Positions 27,616 through 36,669 of a DNA stretch of 64,000 bases are shown in pieces. The DNA comes from Alphaproteobacteria bacterium (GTDB taxonomy: Bacteria; Pseudomonadota; Alphaproteobacteria; Thalassobaculales; Thalassobaculaceae), in the NCBI GenBank assembly GCA_024742275.1, contig JANSYS010000007.1, positions 124,001 through 188,000 on the forward strand, read 5' to 3'. Below the pieces are notes generated by a model. It searched no databases and was not told the origin of the DNA. It saw only the letters and a list, made by a program, of their open reading frames with translations. How positions within the stretch are numbered: position 1 is the stretch's first letter; the number at the start of each line of letters is the position of its first letter. The position numbers and the translations under genes are program-made.

Positions 27616-28509
27616 CTAGAGCGTGTCGATCGGGACTTTCAGGACCGGTTTCCCATCATCGCCGCGAGGAAGGTGTCCACCACGCATGTTCACCTGGATC
27701 GACGGGATGATCAGGCGCGGCATGGCCAGCGTCCGGTCGCGCTCCGTGCGCAGCCGCACGAAGGCGTCACGGTCCCGGCCTTCCGCGGACGTCCCGACAT
27801 GGATGTTACGGGCCTTCTCCTCGCCGACGGTCGTCTCCCAACGGATTTCTCGGCCGTTGGGGCCGTAATCGTGGCACATGAACAGGCGCATCTTGTCCGG
27901 CAGCGAAAGGACCTTTTGAATCGAGTCGTAGAGTTGACCGGCATCGCCGCCGGGGAAATCGGCCCGCGCCGTCCCGCCATCCGGCATGAACAGCGTGTCG
28001 CCGACGAAGGCCGCGTCCCCAAGGACATGGGTCATGCAAGCAGGGGTATGGCCAGGCGTATGGATGGCGATACCGGTCAGCGACCCGACGCTGTACGTGT
28101 CGCCATCCTCGAACAGCCGGTCGAACTGACTGCCGTCGCGCTGGAAAGCAGTGCCCTCGTTGAACACCTTTCCGAAGGTCTCCTGCACTTCGACGATCCC
28201 GGCGCCGATACCGATCCGTCCGCCGAGCCGTTCCTGGATGTAGGGAGCCGCGGACAGATGGTCCGCGTGAACGTGGGTCTCGATCAGCCAATCCAGGCTC
28301 AACCCCTTAGCCCGAATGAACGCGATCACCTCGTCCGCATGAGCGTGGGACAGGCGGCCGGCGGCATAGTCGATGTCGAGCACCGAGTCGTAGATCGCGC
28401 AGGCGTTGGTCTCCGGGTCCGCCGCGACATGGCAGATGGTATTGGTGGCCGGGTCGAAGAAGCTGGTGACGGCGGGGTGTTTCGCCATGTCGATCGGGTA
28501 GCTGCCCAT
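27616..28509 (-). CDS. MBL-fold hydrolase, persulfide dioxygenase/glyoxalase II-like
   Basis: A 297-residue metallo-beta-lactamase-fold enzyme. HVHADH is at 79-84, followed by HTPGHTPACMTHV, VGDTLFMPDGGTARADFPGGD and LFMCHDYGP, which resemble the mononuclear-iron persulfide dioxygenases (ETHE1/Blh) rather than hydrolytic glyoxalases. It would oxidise glutathione persulfide in sulfide detoxification. An internal Met8 is an alternative start. No rhodanese or sulfide:quinone reductase gene is adjacent, so the substrate is inferred from family only. Confidence 0.82.
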   Translation of the reverse strand: MGSYPIDMAKHPAVTSFFDPATNTICHVAADPETNACAIYDSVLDIDYAAGRLSHAHADEVIAFIRAKGLSLDWLIETHVHADHLSAAPYIQERLGGRIGIGAGIVEVQETFGKVFNEGTAFQRDGSQFDRLFEDGDTYSVGSLTGIAIHTPGHTPACMTHVLGDAAFVGDTLFMPDGGTARADFPGGDAGQLYDSIQKVLSLPDKMRLFMCHDYGPNGREIRWETTVGEEKARNIHVGTSAEGRDRDAFVRLRTERDRTLAMPRLIIPSIQVNMRGGHLPRGDDGKPVLKVPIDTL

Positions 28510-28624
28510 GTCACTCCTCCCGGTTGGCGCCGTCTCGCGCGTTGAACCGTCTCCACTTTATATGGGAGGCGGCTCTCCGGGAATCGACCATTGGTACGGA
28601 ATGCCGCAACCGAGGCGGAGAGAC

Positions 28625-29509
28625 CTAGCGCCGCCAGTTGATCGCCACCACACCGGCGATCGCCGCGACGACCCCGGACATGACGGTCGGCGTCAAAGTC
28701 TCGCCCAGCACCAGTACACCGAGCAGCACGCCCACCCCGGCCCGCAGGTAGCTCTGACTTGCCACACCGAGGGAGCCGAGCGTGCGGACCAGCCGGAAAT
28801 ACAGCAGCAGGGCGATACCGGTGCAGGCCACCCCGAGCACCAGGGCCGCGGCCACCGCCTTCATGGACGGCGCCAGTTTCCAGGGCCCGTCGAGCATCAG
28901 GCTTGCCGGAATCAGTACGGCCGCGGCACAGAGCATGGTGCCCGCCGCCGTCACCACCGGCGGCAGATGGGAAAAGCGACGGCCATGCAGAGCGGCCCCG
29001 GCATAAAGCGCGGCACTAGCCAGCACCGCGATCTGGGCGATGACCTGCCCGCCGAGCCCGTTCAGCGCGTCGGTGCCGACGATCAGCAGCACGCCGCCAA
29101 GGCCGAGACAGGTACCGGCCAGCCGCAGCCCGCCAGTCGCCTCATGTCGGGTGACCAGGGCGGTGGCCAGGAAAACGAAGAGCGGCGAGGTCGAGTTGAG
29201 CACCGCCCCGAGCGCGCTCTCGATCTGCCGCTGCCCCCAGGCCAGCAGGGTCCAGGCGCCGTAGCTGTTGAGAAAGGCCTGCAGGAACAGCCTCGCCCAG
29301 ATCACCCGTCCGACCGGAAGCCGTTCGCCCTGGACCAGCGCGATACCGAGGAGCAGCACCGCCGCAACCGTCACCCGCACGGCGATCAGGGTGACCGGCG
29401 GGATCTCCGCTACCGCGACCTTCAGCAGCGGATAGGAACCGCCCCAGAGCAGGGCCAGACAGCCAAGCAGGGAAAACTCCAGAAGTGGAGGAGTGGCGCG
29501 GACGGTCAT
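28625..29509 (-). CDS. EamA/DMT-family transporter
   Basis: A 294-residue inner-membrane protein with ten hydrophobic helices arranged as two EamA repeats; the first begins LLWGGSYPLLKVAVAEIPP and the second around residue 150. Such proteins export amino acids or other metabolites; the substrate cannot be assigned. It diverges from the MFS gene at 29628. Confidence 0.87.
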   Translation of the reverse strand: MTVRATPPLLEFSLLGCLALLWGGSYPLLKVAVAEIPPVTLIAVRVTVAAVLLLGIALVQGERLPVGRVIWARLFLQAFLNSYGAWTLLAWGQRQIESALGAVLNSTSPLFVFLATALVTRHEATGGLRLAGTCLGLGGVLLIVGTDALNGLGGQVIAQIAVLASAALYAGAALHGRRFSHLPPVVTAAGTMLCAAAVLIPASLMLDGPWKLAPSMKAVAAALVLGVACTGIALLLYFRLVRTLGSLGVASQSYLRAGVGVLLGVLVLGETLTPTVMSGVVAAIAGVVAINWRR

Positions 29510-29627
29510 GGCAGGCGTCTCATTCTGTGGCGATGATCCACGCTAGCCGCAGTGCGGGCCGGGACGGTGCGGCACAGACCGAACCATACCGCTTTCGCCG
29601 ATCCGGCCCCCCGTCTACCGTTGTCCC

Positions 29628-30812
29628 ATGAGACCCCTGCTGACCATCCCGCCCTGGCTGCGGGTCGCCATCGGCGCCCAGTGCGGATTGCTGATCGGCA
29701 TGGGTCTCGGACGCTTCTCCTACACGCCGATGGTGCCGGCACTGATCGGCTCCGGCAGCCTGAGCGGATCCGAGGCCGGGTATGTCGGGGCGGTCAATCT
29801 TGGCGGCTATCTGGCCGGCGGTCTCGCCGTCCCCTGGCTGCTGCGCAGGGCCGACCGGGTGTTCTGGCTGCGGGTCGCGATGGCGCTGTCGGTGCTCAGC
29901 CTGGTCGCCAGCATCGTCCCCGGCGGCTTCCTCTGGCTCGCGGTCTGGCGCGGGCTGGTCGGTATCGCCGTCGCGGTGATCATGATTCTCGGCATTTCCA
30001 GCGTGACGGCGACGGCACCGACGGGGCGCACCGGTCTCGCCACGGCGATCGCCTATACCGGCGTCGGGATCGGGATCCTGCTGTCCGCTGCCGGGCTACC
30101 CTGGCTGTTGGCGATGGGGGAGATCTGGGCGTGGACCGGCACGGCAGCGATCGGCCTGCTGGCCCTTGGTCTCGGCCTGTGGGCCTGGACCGGCCCCGCC
30201 GCGTCGGCGGCCCGGGCGATCCCGCCGCCGCCGGCGACACTCGGCGCGGCGCGCGGGGACGGCCTGCGATTGGTCCTGGCCCAGGGCCTGTTCGCCGTCG
30301 GGCTGGTGCCGCACTCGATTTACTGGGTCGACTACCTCGTCCGCGATCTCGGCTGGACGGCTTCCTTAGCCGGGATGCAATGGATGCTGTTCGGCGGCGC
30401 CGCGATCGCCGGCACCCTGATCTGGGGCCGGTTCGCCGATCGGGTCGGCTTCCGGCTCGGCCTGATCGCCGTCTATCTGAGCATGGCCCTCGGCGCCGTC
30501 CTGCCGGTTCTCGTCACGGCCGCACCCGCTATCCTCGCCTCCAGCCTGCTGGTCGGCGCCCAGCCGGGCCTGACGGCCATCATCGCCGGTCAGGCCCAAC
30601 GGGTGATGGGCGCCGGCTCCATGCTCGGTCTTTGGCGTTGGATGGTTCTATCGGTGGGCGCCGCCCAACTCGTGGGCGGATACGGGTTGGTCGCCCTGTT
30701 CAATGAGACCGGGTCGTATGCCGCGGTCTTCGGGGTCGGTGGGCTCGCCTTCACGGCCGGCGCCGTGCTGGTCGCCGGCTTGAAGGGCGGAGGACCCGAC
30801 CGGTTGGCGTAA
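29628..30812 (+). CDS. YbfB/YjiJ-family MFS transporter
   Basis: A 394-residue protein with twelve predicted helices. The early motif GLGRFSYTPMVPALIGSG in helix 1 is the signature of the YbfB/YjiJ subgroup of the major facilitator superfamily. Substrate unknown. It is monocistronic; an FNR box and the stress-protein gene follow. Confidence 0.88.
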   Translation: MRPLLTIPPWLRVAIGAQCGLLIGMGLGRFSYTPMVPALIGSGSLSGSEAGYVGAVNLGGYLAGGLAVPWLLRRADRVFWLRVAMALSVLSLVASIVPGGFLWLAVWRGLVGIAVAVIMILGISSVTATAPTGRTGLATAIAYTGVGIGILLSAAGLPWLLAMGEIWAWTGTAAIGLLALGLGLWAWTGPAASAARAIPPPPATLGAARGDGLRLVLAQGLFAVGLVPHSIYWVDYLVRDLGWTASLAGMQWMLFGGAAIAGTLIWGRFADRVGFRLGLIAVYLSMALGAVLPVLVTAAPAILASSLLVGAQPGLTAIIAGQAQRVMGAGSMLGLWRWMVLSVGAAQLVGGYGLVALFNETGSYAAVFGVGGLAFTAGAVLVAGLKGGGPDRLA

Positions 30813-30859
30813 GCGAACCCCGAAGCGTACGCCGTCTCCGTCGGGCGGGCACCTGTCGA

Positions 30860-30873
30860 TTGATCGACATCAA
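30860..30873 (+). promoter_or_regulatory. FNR box upstream of the universal stress protein gene
   Basis: TTGATCGACATCAA is an exact TTGAT-N4-ATCAA site 58 nt before the ATG at 30932. A class II promoter at -41.5 would start transcription near 30908. It is identical to the ccoN-side box except for two of the four spacer bases, which supports a shared regulator, FnrL. Confidence 0.88.
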
Positions 30874-30931
30874 GGCGTGGATCGCCCGATAGCGGCACGG
30901 TGCTCAAGGCTGACGCTGAGGAGGAAGAAGC

Positions 30932-31345
30932 ATGACCGCCAAGATCCTCGTCCCTGTGGACCTCGAGCACTCCGACAAGCTGGCCAAGGCGCTCGACGTC
31001 GCCGGGGCGATCGCGAAAACCGAGAACGCGCAGATCTGTTTTCTCGGCGTCACGGGGACCGAACCGAGCCCCGTCGCCGCCACACCGAAAGCCTACGGCG
31101 CCAAGCTGGTCGCTTTCGCGCAAACACAGGCGACGAACCGAGGTCTGACCGTTTCCTCGAAGACTGTCGCGGTGCATGACGTACCGGTCGATCTCGCCAA
31201 CGCGATCTTGGACGGTGCAGAGGAATTCGGCGCAGACCTGATCGTCATGGCCTCGCACCTGCCCGGCCTCCAGGAGCATGTGTTCGCGACAAACGCCGGA
31301 TACGTCGCCAACCATGCCCCGATCTCGGTCTACGTGGTGCGATAG
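30932..31345 (+). CDS. universal stress protein (UspA family)
   Basis: A 137-residue single-domain stress protein beginning TAKILVPVDLEHSDKLAKAL and containing EEFGADLIVMASHLPG. The C-terminal ATP-binding motif G-2x-G-9x-G(S/T) is not present (the segment reads ASHLPGLQEHVFATNAGYVA), so it belongs with the non-ATP-binding UspA type. GGAGGAAG lies just before the ATG. The FNR box upstream predicts induction at low oxygen, as for several stress proteins in other bacteria. Confidence 0.9.
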   Translation: MTAKILVPVDLEHSDKLAKALDVAGAIAKTENAQICFLGVTGTEPSPVAATPKAYGAKLVAFAQTQATNRGLTVSSKTVAVHDVPVDLANAILDGAEEFGADLIVMASHLPGLQEHVFATNAGYVANHAPISVYVVR

Positions 31346-31371
31346 GCCGACCGTCACTGCAGGGTGGCTAA

Positions 31372-31419
31372 GAGGTTTGGCTGCCGAGAGGTTTGGCTGC
31401 CGAGAGGTTTGGCTGCGGA
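31372..31419 (+). repeat. three tandem copies of a 16-bp unit
   Basis: GAGGTTTGGCTGCCGA is repeated three times head to tail (31372-31387, 31388-31403, 31404-31419); the third copy differs only at C to G in position 14. It lies between the stress-protein gene and an MFS gene, outside coding sequence. Probably a slippage-generated tandem repeat. Confidence 0.9.
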
Positions 31420-31536
31420 CAGCACAGGCGCAACACGCTAGGCTGACGGAAAAACAGCCTTGGAAACGCCCTTCATGCCCTTTTTTCCTGCGTGGGTCCG
31501 GCGCGGCCGCGCCGAGCCGTTCCGGTGCGCCCACCC

Positions 31537-32793
31537 ATGAACGCTCCTGGCGGCGAGTGGCGTCCCGAAGACCGTCGGGCGTTGCGCAACATCCTGATCC
31601 TGCTCGGCGCGTTTTTCGTCGTGGTCCAGATCAACCGCTCGGCCGGTGGCGTGCTCGCCAACTATCTCGGCAGCAATCGAGCGATGTCGCCGACCGACAT
31701 CGGCACGGTCATGGGCGCAATGTTCTTTGCCTCCGCCCTGGTTCAACTTCCGACGGGTCTGCTGTTCGACCGGATCGGCGCCAAGCGGACCATGGTCGCC
31801 ATGGGTCTTGTGGCGGTCTGCGGGATCGTGATCTTCGCGGTGGCGGAGAACACCTGGGCTCTGGTTGCCGGTCGCTTCGCGATCGGTCTCGGCCATGGCG
31901 GAGTGATCACCGCCGTCTACCTAATTGCCATGGGTTGGGCACCGGCGGATCGGGTCGCCCAGTCGACCGCCAGCCTGGTCGGAATCGCCGGCGGAATCGG
32001 CGGCGTTCTCGCGACGGCGCCGCTGGAGATGCTGCTGTCGGAAGCCGGACTCACCGCGACCTTCCTCGTGATCGCCGCCCTGACGCTGATCCTCACCTTC
32101 GTCATCCAGATTTCCGTGCGCGACGGACCCGCGTCAACCGGCGTCAAGCGCGACCCCGAGACATTTGCCGAATCGCTGAGAGGTCTCTGGCAGGTGATCC
32201 GGATGCCGGAACTGCGGCGGATCTACGCGATGGGGTTCTGTTTCACGGCACCGTTCATGACCATCGGCGGTCTTTGGGCCGGCCCGTACTTCACCGACGT
32301 CCAGGAGCTCAGTCACGAGCAGGCATCCCTCGCCCTGCTCATCATGGTCATTGCCCTGCATGTCGGGACCTTCGCCTACGGCCCGCTGGAGCGCCTCGCA
32401 AGATCGCGCAAGCGGCTGATCCTTGGCGCCGTAGGGCTCGAGGTGACCTGCCTCGCCGTGCTGGCCATTTGGCCGACAGCACCGATCTACGTCGCCGGCC
32501 CGATCCTCTTCGTCTTCGGCTGCGTGGCGCCCTTCTTCGTGGTCCTGGCCAGCCACGCCAGGGGTTTCGTGCCTCCGCACCGCGCCGGTCGGGCGATCAC
32601 CACGATCAATCTCGCCGGGCTAACCGGCGTCTTTCTTCTGCAGACAGCGACTGGAGCGGCTATCGACTGGGTCGAGGCGACCGGCGGCGCCGCCGAAACC
32701 GGTCACCGGATCGTATTCGTCCTGGTGATTGCCGCCCTCAGCGTGTCGGCGCTGTTCTACGCTCGCCAGCCGGAGAAGCCGAAGGACGCCTAG
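31537..32793 (+). CDS. MFS transporter
   Basis: A 418-residue protein with about twelve helices. Features include NRSAGGVLANYLG in helix 1, LPTGLLFDRIGAKRTMV (the MFS motif A between helices 2 and 3) and GRFAIGLGHGGVITAVYLI. The ATG at 31537 is preferred; the frame opens at a GTG 45 nt earlier, adding an Arg/Pro-rich stretch. The substrate is unknown. The neighbour DsbA-like gene is convergent, only 4 nt beyond its stop. Confidence 0.86.
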   Translation: MNAPGGEWRPEDRRALRNILILLGAFFVVVQINRSAGGVLANYLGSNRAMSPTDIGTVMGAMFFASALVQLPTGLLFDRIGAKRTMVAMGLVAVCGIVIFAVAENTWALVAGRFAIGLGHGGVITAVYLIAMGWAPADRVAQSTASLVGIAGGIGGVLATAPLEMLLSEAGLTATFLVIAALTLILTFVIQISVRDGPASTGVKRDPETFAESLRGLWQVIRMPELRRIYAMGFCFTAPFMTIGGLWAGPYFTDVQELSHEQASLALLIMVIALHVGTFAYGPLERLARSRKRLILGAVGLEVTCLAVLAIWPTAPIYVAGPILFVFGCVAPFFVVLASHARGFVPPHRAGRAITTINLAGLTGVFLLQTATGAAIDWVEATGGAAETGHRIVFVLVIAALSVSALFYARQPEKPKDA

Positions 32794-32797
32794 GCGA

Positions 32798-33553
32798 TCA
32801 GCCGCCGGCGCGCGCCTCGGCCACCAGTTCCGCGAGCTGCTCCTTGGAGACGGCTCCCGGGATGATCTGGTTGCCGATGGTGAAGGCCGGCGTTCCCTGG
32901 ATCTCCAGCGCCTGAGCCAACTGATAGGACTTGCGGATGTGCTGCTGCAAGACAGGGTCGGCCATGTCCTTCTTGAGAGTCTCGATGTCGAGACCGGCTT
33001 CCAGCGCCACCTGCCAGATCGCCTCGGTGCTCAGGCGACCGCGCAGTCCGAGCAGCGCCGTGTGAAATATCTCGTACTTGCCCTGGCGCTGGGCGGCGAG
33101 CGAAGCCACCGCCGCCGTCTCTGACTCCGGGCCGAGGATCGGGAACTCCTTAAGGATCAGACGGATATTCCCATCCTCCTGCACCAGATCCAGCAGCGGT
33201 TTCATCATCGTCTTGCAGTAGCCGCATTGGTAATCGAAGAACTCGACGATGGTCACGTCTCCGTCCGGATTGCCGAGCACCGGGTCCGCCGGATCGCGTT
33301 CCAGCGGCGCACGGTTATCGACGAGCGCCTGTTTGGCGGCGGCGCTTTTTTGCGCTTCCTCGCGCGCCTGCATGATCGCCACGCTCTCCAGGATGATCTC
33401 CGGGTGCTGCAGGATGTAGTCCCGCACCAGCGCCTCGATCTCCGCCTTGCGGTCGACCGACAGCGGCCCGTCATGGGCGCGCGCCGGCGGCGTGGGCAGA
33501 GCCGACGAGAGAAGCAGGACGCCACAAAGGGTGGCGAGGGCGGTGCGAAACAT
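32798..33553 (-). CDS. DsbA-family thiol oxidoreductase (Com1/ScsC-like)
   Basis: A periplasmic thioredoxin-fold protein of 251 residues with a signal peptide (cleavage near PPARA). The active site is CGYC (Cys110-Cys113) in EFFDYQCGYCKTMM, and a cis-proline loop appears as GTPAFTIGN. An N-terminal helical segment (residues 32-80) before the fold is typical of Com1-like proteins. The ATG at 33553 follows CGGAG by 7 nt; the frame runs on further upstream without family similarity. It lies downstream of the BepA-like gene on the same strand. Confidence 0.92.
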   Translation of the reverse strand: MFRTALATLCGVLLLSSALPTPPARAHDGPLSVDRKAEIEALVRDYILQHPEIILESVAIMQAREEAQKSAAAKQALVDNRAPLERDPADPVLGNPDGDVTIVEFFDYQCGYCKTMMKPLLDLVQEDGNIRLILKEFPILGPESETAAVASLAAQRQGKYEIFHTALLGLRGRLSTEAIWQVALEAGLDIETLKKDMADPVLQQHIRKSYQLAQALEIQGTPAFTIGNQIIPGAVSKEQLAELVAEARAGG

Positions 33554-33644
33554 CGCGGTCTCCGGAAATGAAAACGCGTCCATCCTGTCGCAGGTGGATC
33601 TGTGCGTCCACCGCCGCAGACGGTCACCGGTATTCACGGTGGCG

Positions 33645-35033
33645 TCATTTCTTCCGGCTCGCGGCCCGCTCGCGCTTCGCAAGTTCCTCGATATCGAGGG
33701 CTCGCAGCATGGCCGGCGTACCGGAAGCCAGCATGCTCTGCGCGCGCTTCGCCTGCGCTTCGGCCGATGTCCAGTCGCTCTGCCGGACCGCCTCCTCGGC
33801 CAGCGACAGGGCCGCTTGGCCGATGTCCCCGAGCCGCCCTTGAGCGGTCGCAAGCTGGCGCCAGAAGAACGGCCATGCGGATTCCGACCGCTTCGCGCTC
33901 TGCAGATGATCCAGAGCCTTCTGGTCCGACGCCGGATCGTTTTTGGCCAACAGGACCTGCGCCAACGAGACCTCCAACAGGCCCGTCTCCGGTGCGAGTT
34001 CGTTGGCTTTCTCCATCGGTCCCACCGCCTCGTCGATCCGCCCGGATTCGAACAAGAGCTGGCCCTCCAGTTCGTGCAGGTAAGGGTCTTCTGGCGCGTC
34101 GGCGATGAGATCGCGGGTCAAGGCGATCGCTTTCGGGTAGTCCGGTACTTCGCGGTAGGCGATTGCCCGGGCCAGGCGTGCCGGCGTGCTGGTATCGGTT
34201 TCCGGATATTTGCGGAACGTCAGCGAGGGCGACCGGATGAAGCCGTGCAGCTTGGCCACCATGCGGTCGAACCGGGCGGTCTGCTCCGGGGTCGCCGGGA
34301 TGTCCGCGTAGGGAGAAGTCCGAACATGTTCCTCGACCGCGTTGAGACGGTCCCGGGTGAACGGGTGGGTGGACAGATAAGGCGACTGGCGCTGGACCGA
34401 CAGCAATTCCTGCGACGCCAGTTCTTCGAAGAACCGCGCGAGTCCGCGCGCCGATTGCCGGGTCGTATCGAGGAAGCGTAGAGCCGCCTGATCGGCCGCC
34501 GATTCCTGCGCTCGGCTATAGCTTAGGAAACTGCGGGTTGCGGCAGACTGGCCGCCCATCGCGATCGCCGCCCCCGCGTCGCCGCGGCCGGTCGCGACCG
34601 CCGTCGCCACACCGACGATCGCGGACAGCAGCGCGGTTGTCGTGGCCGACGCGATCGCATCCGATGTCCTGGCCAGATGTCCGCCGGCAATATGGCCGGT
34701 TTCATGTGCGATCACGCCGATCAATTCGAGCGGGGATCGCATGGCCATGATCAGGCCGGTGTTCAAGAACAGGTTCTGTCCCCCGGCGACGAAGGCATTC
34801 AACCGATCGTCATTGATCAGGTAGATCGACACCGCTTCCGGACTGAGCCCGGCGGCCTGGAACAGTGGCGTGGCCAAGTCCCGGATGGTAGCTTCGATTT
34901 CCGCGTCCCGGATGAGGCTGCGCGTCTGCGCGTTCGCGCCCGAGGTCAATGACAGAACCAGACATGCGACGGTCAGAGTCGCGAGTATCCAGCGCCCCGG
35001 TTCAATGATGATTCGCTTCACGCCAGCGTCCAC
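33645..35033 (-). CDS. M48-family metalloprotease with TPR repeats (BepA-like)
   Basis: A 462-residue periplasmic zinc protease. A signal peptide (ending near GANAQ) is followed by the M48 domain with HETGH (His110, Glu111, His114) and a later Glu ligand in SRAQESAADQAAL. From about residue 290 the protein is made of TPR-like helical repeats (PEDPYLHELEGQLLFESGRI and similar). BepA/YfgC-type proteins check assembly of outer-membrane proteins such as LptD. The start overlaps the putative start of the divergent lipoprotein gene by about 29 nt. Confidence 0.92.
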   Translation of the reverse strand: MDAGVKRIIIEPGRWILATLTVACLVLSLTSGANAQTRSLIRDAEIEATIRDLATPLFQAAGLSPEAVSIYLINDDRLNAFVAGGQNLFLNTGLIMAMRSPLELIGVIAHETGHIAGGHLARTSDAIASATTTALLSAIVGVATAVATGRGDAGAAIAMGGQSAATRSFLSYSRAQESAADQAALRFLDTTRQSARGLARFFEELASQELLSVQRQSPYLSTHPFTRDRLNAVEEHVRTSPYADIPATPEQTARFDRMVAKLHGFIRSPSLTFRKYPETDTSTPARLARAIAYREVPDYPKAIALTRDLIADAPEDPYLHELEGQLLFESGRIDEAVGPMEKANELAPETGLLEVSLAQVLLAKNDPASDQKALDHLQSAKRSESAWPFFWRQLATAQGRLGDIGQAALSLAEEAVRQSDWTSAEAQAKRAQSMLASGTPAMLRALDIEELAKRERAASRKK

Positions 35034-36666
35034 ACAGCATCGTTCTCGCCCCCTGACACAGTATCCCCCGGACGCCCCCGGGGAAAGGTTCCGGTCGTCG
35101 GAACCACGACGTCGCCACCGCGGCGCCCTCGCGCTGGTCGCAGCGCTGCTGTTGTCGGCCTGCGGATCGGACGCCTTCGACCTGTCCGAAGGCTTTTATG
35201 GGACAGTGGTAGCCGAGGAGCCGCGCGCGGCGTTGCTGGCCCGCGATGTGCTCGTCGATGGCGGCTCGGCCGCCGACGCGGCGGTCGCCACGTTCTTTGC
35301 TCTGACGGCGACGCTCCCGAGTTCCGTCGGAATCACCGCGGGCGGGTCCTGCGTGGTCCACGATCCCGGAGCCAGAACGCTCCAGCGCCTGGAGTTTCTC
35401 CCTCAATCGTCGAGCGCCACAGGAAACGCCACCACGCTGCCGCTCGCGCCGCGTGCCATGTTCGCGCTCCATGCCCGCCACGGCAGGAAGCCGCTCAGCG
35501 AACTGATCATCCTCGGCGAACGGATCGCCAGGTTCGGCGCGCCGGTCAGCCGAGCCTTCGCCGGCGAACTCGCGCGGGACGGCCGCGCGCTGACTGCAGA
35601 TCCGGCCGCCGCCGCGATTTACTGGCCGGATGGGCGACCCGTTGCCCAGGGAACCGAGCTTGCCCAGGTCGAGTTGGCATCGGCCTTGGCGCGGTTGCGC
35701 TCTGAAGGTGTCGGAACCCTGTACATCGGCGGTCTCGCGAGGACCTTCATCGAAAGCGCGGCCGACGCGGGCTATTCGGTCGACCCTGAGCGCTTGCGCA
35801 CAGCGCTCCCGACCTGGCGGCCGGTCGCGGACGTCGAGCACGACAACCATTTCTGGGGCATCGCCGCGCCGACCAGGGGCGATATACGTCTGGCGGAGGC
35901 GTCGCTCGGCATGATCTTCAAGGAGGGCGGTTGGGACACCAGAAACGCCGGTGCCCGCGCCCATCTCCTGGCCGAGGCGGAAAGCCGGGCCTCCGTTCTG
36001 GCCATGACCGACGCGCCGATCACGCCCTCAGCTCTGGAAGCGGCGATCGCCAGCTACGATCCATCCCGCCAGTCCAGTGCGGCTACGGCGCCGCAACTCG
36101 CCGCCACCCTCGGGGCCGACGCCGATCGTCGGGCCGGAGCGACCTCTTTCTTCGCCGTGGACCCGACCGGGCTGGCCGTCGGTTGCGCCGTCGGGTTCGG
36201 CGCGCCTTTCGGAACCGGCAAGCTCATGGAAGCGCTTGGGAGTTTCATCGCTCCGCCCAACGGCGAAGTGGTGAATGGTCCCGGCGCCTTCTCCCTGGTC
36301 GTCGGGAACGTGAACACCGGACAGTTCCAGATGGCCGCTTCGGGCGCCGGAGGCCGGCGGGCGCTTTCGGCGGTTATCGCCACCACCCTCGACCACTGGG
36401 TCCGCCAGGTACCGCTGGACGAGGTGGCCGTCATCCCGCGCAGTCACTTTGCCGGCGGGACCAATACAGTTTTTGTAGAGCCCGAAACCCCATCGGGCGA
36501 GCGGGGCGACCTGGAGCGACGAGGCTACAAGGTTGCATCCGCCGAGCAGATTGGTACCGGCAGCGTATTCCGGTGCCTCGAAGGTCTGCCTCGGCGCGAG
36601 ATCCAATGCGGCGTCGCAAAGGATCCGCGGAGCACGGGTCTGATGTTCTTCGAGTTTGGAGGCTAG
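35005..36666 (+). CDS. gamma-glutamyltransferase-like lipoprotein, divergent
   Basis: About 553 residues. After a long basic n-region there is a lipoprotein signal (LALVAALLLSACGS, Cys53). The body is recognisable as the gamma-glutamyltransferase fold: VDGGSAADAAVATFFALTA near the start, PSSVGITAGGSCVVHD, and a small-subunit start reading GATSFFAVDPTGLAVG. Active enzymes have T-T-H-x-S-V-V-D here; the Thr is kept but the next residues differ, and the glycine loop is altered (GFGAPFGTGKL). Activity is therefore uncertain. Start: ATG 35005 or 35008, overlapping the divergent protease gene; no in-frame ATG lies between there and the signal peptide. The aminotransferase gene begins 3 nt after the stop. 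Confidence 0.75.
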   Translation: MMIRFTPASTQHRSRPLTQYPPDAPGERFRSSEPRRRHRGALALVAALLLSACGSDAFDLSEGFYGTVVAEEPRAALLARDVLVDGGSAADAAVATFFALTATLPSSVGITAGGSCVVHDPGARTLQRLEFLPQSSSATGNATTLPLAPRAMFALHARHGRKPLSELIILGERIARFGAPVSRAFAGELARDGRALTADPAAAAIYWPDGRPVAQGTELAQVELASALARLRSEGVGTLYIGGLARTFIESAADAGYSVDPERLRTALPTWRPVADVEHDNHFWGIAAPTRGDIRLAEASLGMIFKEGGWDTRNAGARAHLLAEAESRASVLAMTDAPITPSALEAAIASYDPSRQSSAATAPQLAATLGADADRRAGATSFFAVDPTGLAVGCAVGFGAPFGTGKLMEALGSFIAPPNGEVVNGPGAFSLVVGNVNTGQFQMAASGAGGRRALSAVIATTLDHWVRQVPLDEVAVIPRSHFAGGTNTVFVEPETPSGERGDLERRGYKVASAEQIGTGSVFRCLEGLPRREIQCGVAKDPRSTGLMFFEFGG

Positions 36667-36669
36667 GCC

